Source: a virus. Taken from it: a DNA stretch of 42,990 bases. The notes beneath the pieces were generated by a model that saw only the letters and a program-made list of their open reading frames with translations, searched no databases and was not told the origin of the DNA. Positions 14,546 to 21,475 of the stretch are shown one piece after another. Positions within the stretch are counted from its first letter, which is position 1, and each line of letters begins with the position of its first letter. Where the stretch lies: the IMG/VR virus record IMGVR_UViG_3300033388_000826, positions 1 to 42,990 of that record; one strand, written 5' to 3'. Made by a program: the position numbers and the translations under genes.

Positions 14546-14773
14546 ATGACATTGTATGAATTAATTATCGAAGACATGACTACGTTAGGTGCGATGGGAA
14601 CAAGTCCTACTGTGACAAAACGGAAAATATTTTTAGAGCCGCAAGGTGCTCGCGAGTATGCAGAAGCAGATTACAAAGGCGACATCAAGTGGACAGCAAC
14701 TCGTCAAGGAAATTGGACAAGCGGTGATCTTCGATACGTAATGTATTCGATCAAAAGAGTAGAAGCTGAATAA
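14546..14773 (+). CDS. hypothetical protein (75 aa)
   Basis: A good AGGAGA ribosome site precedes ATG 14546. The protein begins MTLYELIIEDMTTLGAMGTS and has the pattern 'ARE-YAEADYKGDIKWTATR' in the middle; mixed helix and strand. It sits between nadV and the oxygenase-like gene. Not recognised. Confidence 0.7.
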   Translation: MTLYELIIEDMTTLGAMGTSPTVTKRKIFLEPQGAREYAEADYKGDIKWTATRQGNWTSGDLRYVMYSIKRVEAE

Positions 14774-14782
14774 GAGAACGAC

Positions 14783-15445
14783 ATGAAATACACGTTCACG
14801 CCAAATCTCAAGACTGTAGAGCATATCGAGCCTACACGGAATACGAACACGGTCAAAAATGAGCCGATGATATATTCAGGTTGCCCTGACTTTGCGCATA
14901 GCAATGGCGGTGCGCTTACACGCGAAATCACGCGGCTGTTATGGAAGAAACGAGAGTTTACTACGCTGATACATTTTGCACCTGAGGAATATAATGTAGT
15001 TATTGATACGAGAGTAACAATGACCATGGAAGGAATGTACCCCTCGATCCCAGGATGGCACGGCGATGATATTCCTCGAAGCAAAACAACAGGTCAGCCT
15101 GTGCTTCATGGCGTCAATCCGTTTGTGCAGCATTTCATGGTTTTGCTCTCCGATCAGGACTCAACAGTCTCAGCGACAGAATTTGTCTCTAAGGAAATTG
15201 AGTTGGACGTGGATCTCGCAAACGTGTGGGGAAGTGTAGACAAGCAAATCAACGAAATCAAACCTCAGACGGGATTCATAGAACCAGGCGAGATTGTGCA
15301 ATTCAATCAGGAAGCTATTCACAGAGCCTCCCCGACAGCTACCCCAGGATGGCGATTCTTCTATCGCGCCAGCATAACGCACAGAAAGCCCGCTAACGAA
15401 GTCAGAAATCAAGTACAGGTGTACGCATCAAAGAATGGTTGGTGA
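14783..15445 (+). CDS. 2-oxoglutarate/Fe(II) oxygenase-like protein
   Basis: The 220-aa protein shows the facial triad pattern expected of a double-stranded beta-helix dioxygenase: GWHGDD with His93-x-Asp95, a C-terminal FNQEAIHRASPTATPGWRFF with His180, and Arg191 for 2-oxoglutarate binding. The spacing from HxD to H (about 85 residues) is typical. Phages often carry such enzymes, with proposed roles in modifying nucleic acid or protein; the substrate here cannot be read. It lies just after the NAD+ cassette. The assignment rests on the motif layout, so a cupin of another kind is possible. Confidence 0.6.
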   Translation: MKYTFTPNLKTVEHIEPTRNTNTVKNEPMIYSGCPDFAHSNGGALTREITRLLWKKREFTTLIHFAPEEYNVVIDTRVTMTMEGMYPSIPGWHGDDIPRSKTTGQPVLHGVNPFVQHFMVLLSDQDSTVSATEFVSKEIELDVDLANVWGSVDKQINEIKPQTGFIEPGEIVQFNQEAIHRASPTATPGWRFFYRASITHRKPANEVRNQVQVYASKNGW

Positions 15446-15747
15446 GAGCTTAGAGGCGCTCACAGACGGCGTTATAATTTTTGACCCCTCTGCAACCGCT
15501 TGATTTCATTGAGGTTTCTGACACTAAAGAAGCGGAAAAGATCCGTTATTGACTCGCATGTACACTGACCTGCCTCGCATCCAATTAAAACGTAAGTTAT
15601 TGATTGTATTACAGCGAACCCCAATAAAATCAACGACTTAGCTGTGGAAATAAATTCTAAGTTATTGAAATCCTTAGGATTAAAGATTTGACTTTCCTCT
15701 TCCACTTCTGTATAATTTACTTAACAATTAGGAAATAGGAAGAAATC
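15446..15747 (+). other. 300-base non-coding region with repeats and a promoter
   Basis: No convincing gene on either strand. A weak hairpin (TGAGAGC...GCGCTCA, 15443-15462) sits at the stop of the preceding gene. TAAGTTATTGA occurs twice (15593-15603 and 15658-15668). A sigma70-type promoter occupies 15688-15716. A minus-strand frame (15705-15472, GTG start) would have to overlap this promoter and has a hydrophobic middle; I judged it unlikely. The AT-rich repeats could be protein-binding sites or an origin, but nothing decisive is visible. Confidence 0.4.
15688..15716 (+). promoter_or_regulatory. sigma70-type early promoter
   Basis: TTGACT at 15688-15693, 17-bp spacer, TATAAT at 15711-15716, with the next ATG at 15748 behind an AGGAAG ribosome site. 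It should drive the small-gene cluster from 15748 to 18344. Confidence 0.8.
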
Positions 15748-16137
15748 ATGTCGATCACAAAAGCAAGCATCCCAAGCATTCGCAGAGATATTGACAAAGC
15801 TTTAGCAGCAGTTGAAGCCAAGCACAATATCAAATTCAATTTTGGCCGCATCACGTATGAAACAGGCGTGAACTTCCGCGGCAAGCTTGAAGCAGTAGCA
15901 ACTAATGATCGCTGTGGCAACTCAGTAGATCCTGCTCAGGTTAACTTCGAACGAAATGCTATGTTCGTCGGTGTGAAGAAAGATGCATTCGGTCAGAAAT
16001 TCACATCGAATCGTAAGCAATTCACGATCACGGGAATCAACACCCGCGCTAAGAAGTATCCCATTCAGGGCGAGACAGCAAACGGTCGTCGTTACAAGTT
16101 CCCTGTTAGCCAGCTTCCTGCTAGCCTGAGAGCGTAA
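15748..16137 (+). CDS. conserved phage protein of unknown function (129 aa)
   Basis: Its layout, an N-terminal helix IRRDIDKALAAVEAKHNIKF, beta-strands through NFRGKLEAVA, and 'GQKFTSNRKQFTITGINTRA' then KKYPIQGETANGRRYKFPV, matches from memory a family of small conserved phage proteins. In that family 'G..F...G..Y.I.G...R..KYP..A....G..YKFP' is the hallmark. No biochemical function is known to me. It is the first gene of the cluster behind the promoter at 15688. Confidence 0.7.
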   Translation: MSITKASIPSIRRDIDKALAAVEAKHNIKFNFGRITYETGVNFRGKLEAVATNDRCGNSVDPAQVNFERNAMFVGVKKDAFGQKFTSNRKQFTITGINTRAKKYPIQGETANGRRYKFPVSQLPASLRA

Positions 16138-16139
16138 GC

Positions 16140-16628
16140 ATGAATACTTCTAAAGACAACGTACAGCACATGATCGAAGCCTTCACTGATTTTCGTGAAG
16201 GCGACGATCATTCAGAGGAAGCAACAGACAATTTGCTTCGAACTTTGTTAGATCATTCAAAAGTTCCTTCTTACCAACACTTCTTGGAAGAGGATATGGC
16301 CAATCATGGCAAGGGTGTATCTGCCAATGATGTACGTCGCGATTTTGACGCTAATCCGAAGACGGATGCAGAGCAAAACGAAATAACCGAAATGCGGAAA
16401 TTGATAAGCGGTGGCTTGCATGGCACGGCTGACGAAAGCAAACTTTGGAAATCTCACGATGATCTGATGGCGCTAATCACTACGTATCCGCCCGTGATAT
16501 TGGAGCAATTACTTATCACTGGATTTGTGATTTACTTGATGCGGGCTGACGGTGTTGATTTTAATTCAGACACCGAAACATTTGAAGAATTTTACGTCGG
16601 CTGGGGTTCAGTCGTTCGCGGTGGCTAA
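16140..16628 (+). CDS. hypothetical protein (162 aa)
   Basis: ATG at 16140, two bases after the preceding stop. The protein is acidic and helical (MNTSKDNVQHMIEAFTDFRE). A C-terminal stretch (PPVILEQLLITGFVIYLMRA) is hydrophobic and could be a buried helix rather than a membrane segment. No family recognised. Same transcription unit as its neighbours. Confidence 0.7.
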   Translation: MNTSKDNVQHMIEAFTDFREGDDHSEEATDNLLRTLLDHSKVPSYQHFLEEDMANHGKGVSANDVRRDFDANPKTDAEQNEITEMRKLISGGLHGTADESKLWKSHDDLMALITTYPPVILEQLLITGFVIYLMRADGVDFNSDTETFEEFYVGWGSVVRGG

Positions 16629-16639
16629 GAGGATTTAGC

Positions 16640-16915
16640 ATGAAAGTTACAAAAGTGAAAGATTACGCTGAGGACGAGTCAACTACGACGTTGCAAGTCA
16701 TTAGCGCGGTAACACAGGAAGGCTGTGTTATCTCTGAACGCGAGTACGAGTACGAAGTTGAAGATGAAAATGACATTGACTTCGGTGCTACGCTGACAGG
16801 TACTGAAATTACGATGTCAGTGCCTTTCCTCGACACAGATGAACAAGTCTATCGGACTCTTGAAGAATTGGCCGAAGAGGTTGATGCAGAAGAATTGACG
16901 TTAGTTGAGGACTGA
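16640..16915 (+). CDS. acidic hypothetical protein (91 aa)
   Basis: Ribosome site AGAGGA precedes ATG 16640. The product is strongly acidic, with an alternating Glu/Tyr stretch (REYEYEVEDEND) and a beta-rich pattern. Strong negative charge in a small early protein is compatible with DNA mimicry, but there is no motif to support it. Stop lies next to the following start. Confidence 0.7.
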   Translation: MKVTKVKDYAEDESTTTLQVISAVTQEGCVISEREYEYEVEDENDIDFGATLTGTEITMSVPFLDTDEQVYRTLEELAEEVDAEELTLVED

Positions 16916-16916
16916 A

Positions 16917-17132
16917 ATGTCTGATTACGTATCAATCTATGCGCACATTGATGAAAAAGAATACGAGGAAGCGATAGATCCTTCATACTCATATTTTCCT
17001 GTTATTATCAAGGACGGTGCTGTAGATGAAGAAGGTGAAATAATTGATGATGTTAGCTACGCTAAACACAAGTACGTCTACGGACAAGAAATGATGGACT
17101 ATCTTGCTAAAGGCGGAGAAACTAATGACTAA
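16917..17132 (+). CDS. acidic hypothetical protein (71 aa)
   Basis: ATG 16917 fits a GAGG ribosome site at 16906-16909 and lies directly after the previous stop; a TTG four codons upstream (16905) is the alternative. Sequence MSDYVSIYAHIDEKEYEEAI is acidic and Tyr-rich. It overlaps the next gene by 8 bases. Unknown function. Confidence 0.65.
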   Translation: MSDYVSIYAHIDEKEYEEAIDPSYSYFPVIIKDGAVDEEGEIIDDVSYAKHKYVYGQEMMDYLAKGGETND

Positions 17133-17523
17133 AGAGACACCCACATTATCTGATATTGCACTCGCCTATCAACACGGCGAACTCGATAAAGAGAATTTGG
17201 AATGGATTTTTGCTTCCGAAGAAAAACGTAAACATATGAAAAGTGTTTACGAGACTGACGTTCCGCCGCAGCAAATCGCAACGATTCTCATAAATGATTG
17301 GGAACCTGTTCGGATACGGAACGGTCTAGATCACTTTGATGTTCCTGCGTATCAAGTCAGAGATTGCATAAATCAATACGTAAATGATGTAGTCAGTAAG
17401 CAGAACTTGATTGTTTTGTTTGAACATTTCGCTAGTGCAGCAGTAGAGCGTAAACAATTCATAGACGATCATACAGTCGAAGAACTCGCAGATATGGTCA
17501 AAGAACAACGAGGATGGAACTAA
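17125..17523 (+). CDS. hypothetical protein (132 aa)
   Basis: ATG 17125 is preceded by AAGGCGGAG (17110-17118) at good spacing; a TTG at 17104 would extend it further into the upstream gene. The protein is helical throughout (e.g. TLSDIALAYQHGELDKENLE), with no cysteines of note. The stop TAA overlaps the next ATG (TAATG). Not recognised. Confidence 0.7.
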   Translation: MTKETPTLSDIALAYQHGELDKENLEWIFASEEKRKHMKSVYETDVPPQQIATILINDWEPVRIRNGLDHFDVPAYQVRDCINQYVNDVVSKQNLIVLFEHFASAAVERKQFIDDHTVEELADMVKEQRGWN

Positions 17524-17717
17524 TGGCTAACAAAATAATCACAGATTTACGTGGATTTCAAGTTGAAGCAGATCAAGATGTTGCTATCGGTGTTTGGCCT
17601 TCAAGTGTTGAAGTTCGAACAGTTGCTAAAGTAGAGGACGGCAAGATTTTCTTGTATGGTCGAGAGACTAACAGAATGCATAAGATCATGCACACGAACG
17701 TAGTGATTCTGGACTAA
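17523..17717 (+). CDS. small hypothetical protein (64 aa)
   Basis: ATG 17523 overlaps the preceding stop (TAATG) with GAGGATGGA upstream; ATG 17514 is the alternative, nine bases earlier. The sequence MANKIITDLRGFQVEADQDV, then RTVAKVEDGKIFLYGRETNR, is a strand-rich small barrel pattern. No known family. Confidence 0.65.
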   Translation: MANKIITDLRGFQVEADQDVAIGVWPSSVEVRTVAKVEDGKIFLYGRETNRMHKIMHTNVVILD

Positions 17718-17718
17718 C

Positions 17719-17970
17719 ATGAGAATCAGCGTAAACGGTGACGGTTTCGTCGGCGTGTATACTGCGCGCAATACAGCTAAAGGTTGGACGTTCATTAAGA
17801 ATGACGGAACGTTTCTCACGACAGGCTGGGGCACAGCAGTTTGCAGCGGCAAAGCAGCGCATTGCGGCATCGCATCCCCTCTTACACGTAGCACGCCTGA
17901 GCAAATGATTGCAGATGTACGTGCAGCGCGTCCAAAAGTACAGATTACAGAAATGCAGGACGAGGATTAA
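17719..17970 (+). CDS. hypothetical protein (83 aa)
   Basis: ATG 17719, one base after the previous stop. Begins MRISVNGDGFVGVYTARNTA with WTFIKNDGTFLTTGWGTAVC, a beta-rich sequence carrying two cysteines (GTAVCSGKAAHCGIA) seven residues apart. It has no membrane segment. Unknown. Confidence 0.7.
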   Translation: MRISVNGDGFVGVYTARNTAKGWTFIKNDGTFLTTGWGTAVCSGKAAHCGIASPLTRSTPEQMIADVRAARPKVQITEMQDED

Positions 17971-17972
17971 GC

Positions 17973-18344
17973 ATGGATGACTACTACGAAAAGATTGGAC
18001 GTAGGTTCGAAAAGGAAAAGAAAGCTATTGTTCCGAAGCGCGATTACATCGACGGTCATCCGTTTGAGGAGAAGATTCGCAGAATAACATTCAAAGCTGG
18101 ACTCAAGCATCAAGGACACGATGCTGCAAAGCGATTCAATGAAGGGCTGCAAACGCCAATCAGAACAATCGTATCTAAGACGTATTCAGATATATTCAAA
18201 GCTATTCGGTTCACATCAAACGAAGTGTTGAGTGGCGAAGAGGTCGAGCAGCATCTTGAGTATGTTTTCGCAGAACTGGAAAAATATCAACAAGACGCTA
18301 AAGCACTGATTCTCAAGCATCTTAAGGAATTGCAAAGCTTGTAG
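17973..18344 (+). CDS. helical basic hypothetical protein (123 aa)
   Basis: ATG 17973 follows the preceding gene by two bases. The protein is rich in Lys, Arg and Glu and appears helical (MDDYYEKIGRRFEKEKKAIV; the C-terminus LEKYQQDAKALILKHLKELQ is amphipathic, coiled-coil-like). The end of this gene carries the -35 element of the next promoter. Unknown function. Confidence 0.7.
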   Translation: MDDYYEKIGRRFEKEKKAIVPKRDYIDGHPFEEKIRRITFKAGLKHQGHDAAKRFNEGLQTPIRTIVSKTYSDIFKAIRFTSNEVLSGEEVEQHLEYVFAELEKYQQDAKALILKHLKELQSL

Positions 18345-18359
18345 AATCGTGCTATACTA
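18331..18359 (+). promoter_or_regulatory. sigma70-type promoter overlapping a possible late box
   Basis: TTGCAA at 18331-18336, 17-bp spacer, TATACT at 18354-18359. The -10 runs into CTAAATAC, similar to the late box, so this start may be used in more than one phase. Confidence 0.6.
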
Positions 18360-18385
18360 AATACATCCATTGACTGGAGAAGAAC

Positions 18386-19516
18386 ATGGCGAAGGCCAAA
18401 AAGCGGAAAAGTAAATACATTGTAGACATTCCTGATATGAGCATCATTCAGCGGACTCACAAGAATCATGGACATATGGTTTGGCAGGCGCTGCATTATG
18501 CACAGTACGAAATGACTGACAAAGGTCTCAAGAAAGCTGCAATTGAATACGCTAAGAAAAGCAAGCTTGATTTCAAGCTTCTGAATGTCTTGACAGACAA
18601 AGAATTAGCTATGTTCGGAAAGTACGCACTGATTTTGAATCATGGCGGTGAACTGACTGAGGAAATGGATGCAGGTTTTGCACGTATGCTTGACGAGCTT
18701 TTCCAAAAAGCAAAAGTTGAGAGAACAGCACGTAAAGCCGCTGCAAAAATCAAAGCAAAAGAAGAAAACAGCGGTCCTGTTTTGACTGTACAAGATCGAA
18801 TGCGTATTCAGGCCGAGACTGTTGGTGCAGTATTCGATGCGTGGCTTGACGATTTGATCGGCGGCAAGATCAAAGCAGTTACGAATGAAATGGATCCTGC
18901 TAAACAGATGCAACTTGCGAACTTCAAAGCTGGTCAAGCACGTTGGATCAAGAATTTTTACGAGCCAGAGCTTGTAATGCTGCAAGAGGTTGTCGCAGGC
19001 AAGGACAAGGATCTTGTCGAAGGTTATAAGAACGTACAAAAGAGTTCCGCACTCCGTGCAGTCAAACTGCTTAACAAGATCGTTACGTCAGCAGACATGA
19101 TTGCGACAGTTGCGAAAGCACAGCGCAAGACACGCGCAAAGAAAGCGCCGTCTACAGCGAAGCTAGTTGCGAAACTCAAGTACTGTGAACGTCACGATGC
19201 GACAGGTGTTGCGAGTGTGAGCCCTGCGGGAATCATCGGCGCAAGCGAAGTTTGGGTATACAACACGAAGTATCGCAAGCTTGGCAAGTACATCGCACAA
19301 GACGCAGCAGGATTGACTGTGAAGGGTGCTAGCATCAAGGACTTTGCAACGTCAAGTATACAGAAGACGCTACGTAAGCCTGAGAAGCAATTGAAAGAGT
19401 TTATGGGCAGTGGTAAGGTCAAGCTGCGTACATTCTTGTCAGACATTAAAGCTGTTGATACGAAACTGAAAGGTCGAATCAACGCTAACGTCGTAATTTT
19501 GAAGGTAGTGAAATAG
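18386..19516 (+). CDS. large basic helical protein of unknown function (376 aa)
   Basis: The protein begins with a basic patch (MAKAKKRKSKYIVDIPDM). A helix-rich N-terminal half contains 'QALHYAQYEMTDKGLKKAAI', and a C-terminal half contains 'KLKYCERHDATGVASVSPAG' and a basic strand-rich tail. High Lys content suggests nucleic-acid binding. It has its own promoter and a ribosome site (GGAGAAG), and is followed by a late-box unit. I recall similar uncharacterised proteins in T4-like marine phages but cannot name the family. Confidence 0.8.
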   Translation: MAKAKKRKSKYIVDIPDMSIIQRTHKNHGHMVWQALHYAQYEMTDKGLKKAAIEYAKKSKLDFKLLNVLTDKELAMFGKYALILNHGGELTEEMDAGFARMLDELFQKAKVERTARKAAAKIKAKEENSGPVLTVQDRMRIQAETVGAVFDAWLDDLIGGKIKAVTNEMDPAKQMQLANFKAGQARWIKNFYEPELVMLQEVVAGKDKDLVEGYKNVQKSSALRAVKLLNKIVTSADMIATVAKAQRKTRAKKAPSTAKLVAKLKYCERHDATGVASVSPAGIIGASEVWVYNTKYRKLGKYIAQDAAGLTVKGASIKDFATSSIQKTLRKPEKQLKEFMGSGKVKLRTFLSDIKAVDTKLKGRINANVVILKVVK

Positions 19517-19524
19517 GATAAATA
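19517..19524 (+). promoter_or_regulatory. late promoter box GATAAATA with start codon 8 bases downstream
   Basis: GATAAATA ends 8 bases before ATG 19533. With T4-like start-site spacing the mRNA would begin about three bases before ATG (ACTATG), leaving no room for a ribosome site. Confidence 0.6.
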
Positions 19525-19532
19525 GTAGTACT

Positions 19533-19766
19533 ATGACATATGAGGATACTGTCTGCCATCTTGAAGCTGAGTTTATGCGACGGTTCCCTCACGCTGAAAT
19601 AACTGTCACTTCACGAACAGTCAAAGGCAAGAAATTTGTGTACGTTAAGACTGTCGGTATGTACAAAGTAGAAAGCGGCAGATTGATCGAATGTTTTTTT
19701 GAAAATATTGAACGTGTGTATGAAGATTACAGCACACTTACATACAAGTACAAAGGTGATGCATGA
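19533..19766 (+). CDS. hypothetical protein, probably on a leaderless late mRNA (77 aa)
   Basis: ATG 19533 lies 8 bases after a late box and has no Shine-Dalgarno between them. The protein (MTYEDTVCHLEAEFMRRFPH, then 'KFVYVKTVGMYKVESGRLIE') is alpha/beta. The stop overlaps the next ATG (ATGA). First gene of a four-gene unit of unknown function (19533-20464). Confidence 0.7.
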   Translation: MTYEDTVCHLEAEFMRRFPHAEITVTSRTVKGKKFVYVKTVGMYKVESGRLIECFFENIERVYEDYSTLTYKYKGDA

Positions 19767-20071
19767 AATATTCTCCTGAAGATTTTAAAGATAAGCTATC
19801 AGGCTACTTAGACAAGCCAGCAGCAGTCAACGAAATTCAACATGACTTAGCTGGAGCAGGCTTAAACTGTAAAGTTGTTCGTCGCAAACTTGCGACTGGT
19901 GTTAAAATCTATTTCACGATCAGTCCGCCCGATACAGTTAGCATGACGAAATCGTGGTACGATAACGTAGGGTCAGTACGAAATTACTCTGTAGACGTTA
20001 TCGCAAAGCACTTTCCGTTAGCTGGTGTTACAAGTGGCGGCCCCTCAGGTTGGACAGTAGCGGAGTATTAA
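19763..20071 (+). CDS. hypothetical protein (102 aa)
   Basis: ATG 19763 overlaps the preceding stop (ATGA). It begins MKYSPEDFKDKLSGYLDKPA, with an alpha/beta pattern and a Gly-rich end (PLAGVTSGGPSGWTVAEY). Second gene of the unit. Not recognised. Confidence 0.7.
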   Translation: MKYSPEDFKDKLSGYLDKPAAVNEIQHDLAGAGLNCKVVRRKLATGVKIYFTISPPDTVSMTKSWYDNVGSVRNYSVDVIAKHFPLAGVTSGGPSGWTVAEY

Positions 20072-20072
20072 A

Positions 20073-20285
20073 ATGAGCCATCGTAAATTAATCGTAGACG
20101 GCGAAGAATATCAATATCGCGTAGGACGCTCACATGTTGTTATTCGTCACAAAGGTAAGAAAATTGCAGCCCCAGGAATGCACGAGGTTACTGGTGAGGA
20201 ATGGCATGTGATCGAGCATGACCAACACAAGGGAAACTTTCACATTACGCCGAGTCAGGTAGAGGATTACATTCGCGGCCTATGA
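20073..20285 (+). CDS. hypothetical protein (70 aa)
   Basis: ATG 20073, one base after the previous stop. Sequence MSHRKLIVDGEEYQYRVGRS is a short beta-hairpin-rich protein with many His residues. Stop overlaps the next ATG (TATGA). Unknown. Confidence 0.7.
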   Translation: MSHRKLIVDGEEYQYRVGRSHVVIRHKGKKIAAPGMHEVTGEEWHVIEHDQHKGNFHITPSQVEDYIRGL

Positions 20286-20464
20286 GTACTCATTCAGGCA
20301 CAACAAAAGGCAAGCGTGTTCGCATCAAATTGAAGAATGGCGATGTGTTTGTCGATAAGTTTGTAGATTCAAAGAGCGGATATTGTTTTTTCGAGGAGCG
20401 CGGACGAGTAGCAAAGAAGGATATTTCTAATTTTTCTATACATAAATGGAAAGATCAGGGATAA
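20282..20464 (+). CDS. hypothetical protein (60 aa), possible SH3/KOW-like barrel
   Basis: ATG 20282 overlaps the preceding stop. 'KGKRVRIKLKNGDVFVDKFV' then 'KKDISNFSIHKWK' follows the strand and glycine pattern of a small Sm/SH3-like barrel. This is only a fold impression. The end of the gene carries the late box for the next gene. Confidence 0.65.
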   Translation: MSTHSGTTKGKRVRIKLKNGDVFVDKFVDSKSGYCFFEERGRVAKKDISNFSIHKWKDQG

Positions 20465-20467
20465 ATA
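20460..20467 (+). promoter_or_regulatory. late promoter box GATAAATA for lipoprotein 1
   Basis: GATAAATA ends 17 bases before ATG 20485, with AAGGAGG between as ribosome site. Overlaps the stop of the preceding gene. Confidence 0.65.
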
Positions 20468-20484
20468 TTACTAAGGAGGCTATT

Positions 20485-20739
20485 ATGAGAATTTTATTCG
20501 CAATCATAGCACTAGGTACACTGAGCGGGTGTGAATCTCTTGGCGAAGTTATCCGAGAGAAAAAGTACACAGTCAATTTCCATGAGACTGCAAATTCCAA
20601 GCACAAGCTTGGATACAATGATGACCATAATTACGTAGGTTACTACGTAGTTGGCAAATTCGGCGCTACGATCCATAAACATGAGCATTATGCTAATTGC
20701 TCGCACGAAATTGCCGCTGCCGCCGCAGCAGGAAATTAA
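20485..20739 (+). CDS. small outer-membrane-type lipoprotein 1
   Basis: From ATG 20485 (AAGGAGG site) the product is 84 aa. It begins MRILFAIIALGTLSGCESLG, with a lipobox LSGC and lipidated Cys16; Glu at +2 favours sorting to the outer membrane. An earlier in-frame ATG at 20446 would bury the signal. The mature part is His/Tyr/Asn-rich and ends in an Ala-rich stretch. A second lipoprotein gene downstream shares the first residues and the lipobox region. Late lipoproteins of phages may act in lysis (o-spanin) or in superinfection exclusion; neither can be chosen here. Confidence 0.8.
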   Translation: MRILFAIIALGTLSGCESLGEVIREKKYTVNFHETANSKHKLGYNDDHNYVGYYVVGKFGATIHKHEHYANCSHEIAAAAAAGN

Positions 20740-20763
20740 TTTCTAAAAACCACTGATATTAAG

Positions 20764-20791
20764 GTGACATTCAGTTTGAGAATGTTATAAT
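20764..20791 (+). promoter_or_regulatory. sigma70-type promoter upstream of lipoprotein 2
   Basis: GTGACA at 20764-20769, 16-bp spacer, TATAAT at 20786-20791. A late box begins three bases after the -10, so the gene may be expressed both early and late. Confidence 0.55.
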
Positions 20792-20793
20792 AC

Positions 20794-20801
20794 GATAAAT
20801 A
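20794..20801 (+). promoter_or_regulatory. late promoter box GATAAATA for lipoprotein 2
   Basis: C-GATAAATA-A, ending 22 bases before ATG 20824, with AAGGAG between. Juxtaposed to the sigma70-type -10. Confidence 0.6.
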
Positions 20802-20823
20802 ATTAGCAAGAAGGAGATTGTTT

Positions 20824-21429
20824 ATGCGTATTTTATTCATACTGACAGCACTATTTATTCTCGCAGGTTGCGAGTCAATGGAATTCGTTGCAGTGGACTA
20901 TCACAACGGTCATAATTATGGCCCGTACGTTCGACCAGTCGGCCACATCAGTTATACGCTAGGTTACTACAGCGGCAGCTATTATAATGGCTGGGCAGTA
21001 TACGGTTCTCACGGACATAGATATTATTACGCCCCGCAGCATTATTCTTACCACAGACATTTCACTCGTCCCGTAGTTGTGCAGCATGTACATGTTCATG
21101 CCTCATATTGCGAACATAATTACCGACCTCGTAATAATCAGAGACATCGTGATAGTCGCGATAATCATACACAAAATCGTAATAACACGCAAGCCTATGT
21201 ACAGCCACGAGTGCGAACTGAACCACGAGTGCGAACTGAACCACGAGTGCGAATTGAGCCACAAGTACGTAATGAGCCACGAGTGCGAACTGAGCCGCGA
21301 AGTACCCCACCTCGCCGCGAACCAACAAGAGTTACACCGACTAGACAGCGTGAAAATCGTGCAGTTAACAACGAACAGCGTGAAAATCGTGTAGATCGTA
21401 AACGCGAGCCTAAGAGAAAGCGCAAGTAA
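20824..21429 (+). CDS. lipoprotein 2 with His/Tyr-rich region and Arg-Glu repeat tail
   Basis: ATG 20824 follows AAGGAG; a TTG two codons earlier is less likely. The 201-aa product begins MRILFILTALFILAGCESME: lipobox LAGC, Cys16, Glu at +2 (outer-membrane sorting). The signal peptide resembles that of lipoprotein 1. Residues about 20-105 are rich in His, Tyr and Gly (e.g. YYAPQHYSYHRHF). The rest is a basic, low-complexity tail with five six-residue repeats of PRVRTE type and paired QRENR motifs. His/Tyr clusters could bind metal and the basic tail could bind peptidoglycan or nucleic acid; both are inference. Confidence 0.75.
   Translation: MRILFILTALFILAGCESMEFVAVDYHNGHNYGPYVRPVGHISYTLGYYSGSYYNGWAVYGSHGHRYYYAPQHYSYHRHFTRPVVVQHVHVHASYCEHNYRPRNNQRHRDSRDNHTQNRNNTQAYVQPRVRTEPRVRTEPRVRIEPQVRNEPRVRTEPRSTPPRREPTRVTPTRQRENRAVNNEQRENRVDRKREPKRKRK
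21205..21294 (+). repeat. five tandem 18-bp repeats inside the lipoprotein 2 gene
   Basis: Unit CCACGAGTGCGAACTGAA occurs perfectly twice (21205-21240) and then in three slightly diverged copies to 21294, encoding PRVRTE, PRVRTE, PRVRIE, PQVRNE, PRVRTE. The near-identity suggests recent expansion and likely copy-number variation between strains. Confidence 0.9.
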
Positions 21430-21441
21430 TACTTAAAAGCT

Positions 21442-21449
21442 GATAAATA
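21442..21449 (+). promoter_or_regulatory. late promoter box GATAAATA for the neck gene
   Basis: T-GATAAATA-C, ending 26 bases before ATG 21476; an AGAGGA ribosome site lies between. Confidence 0.7.
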
Positions 21450-21475
21450 CTCTGTATATTACAGAGGATTTTTGC

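Noticed and set aside
15472-15705. Minus-strand frame of 77 aa with a hydrophobic middle
   Set aside because: It starts with GTG without a clear ribosome site, overlaps the sigma70-type promoter at 15688 and runs against the direction of nearly all genes.
21205-21294. Tandem repeats as a CRISPR array or iteron origin
   Set aside because: Units are contiguous 18-mers without spacers and in frame with a protein repeat, so they are coding repeats.
21062-21425. Several long frames opposite or offset to the lipoprotein 2 gene
   Set aside because: They are by-products of the 18-bp repeats and biased composition; only the frame with signal peptide, ribosome site and late box is convincing.
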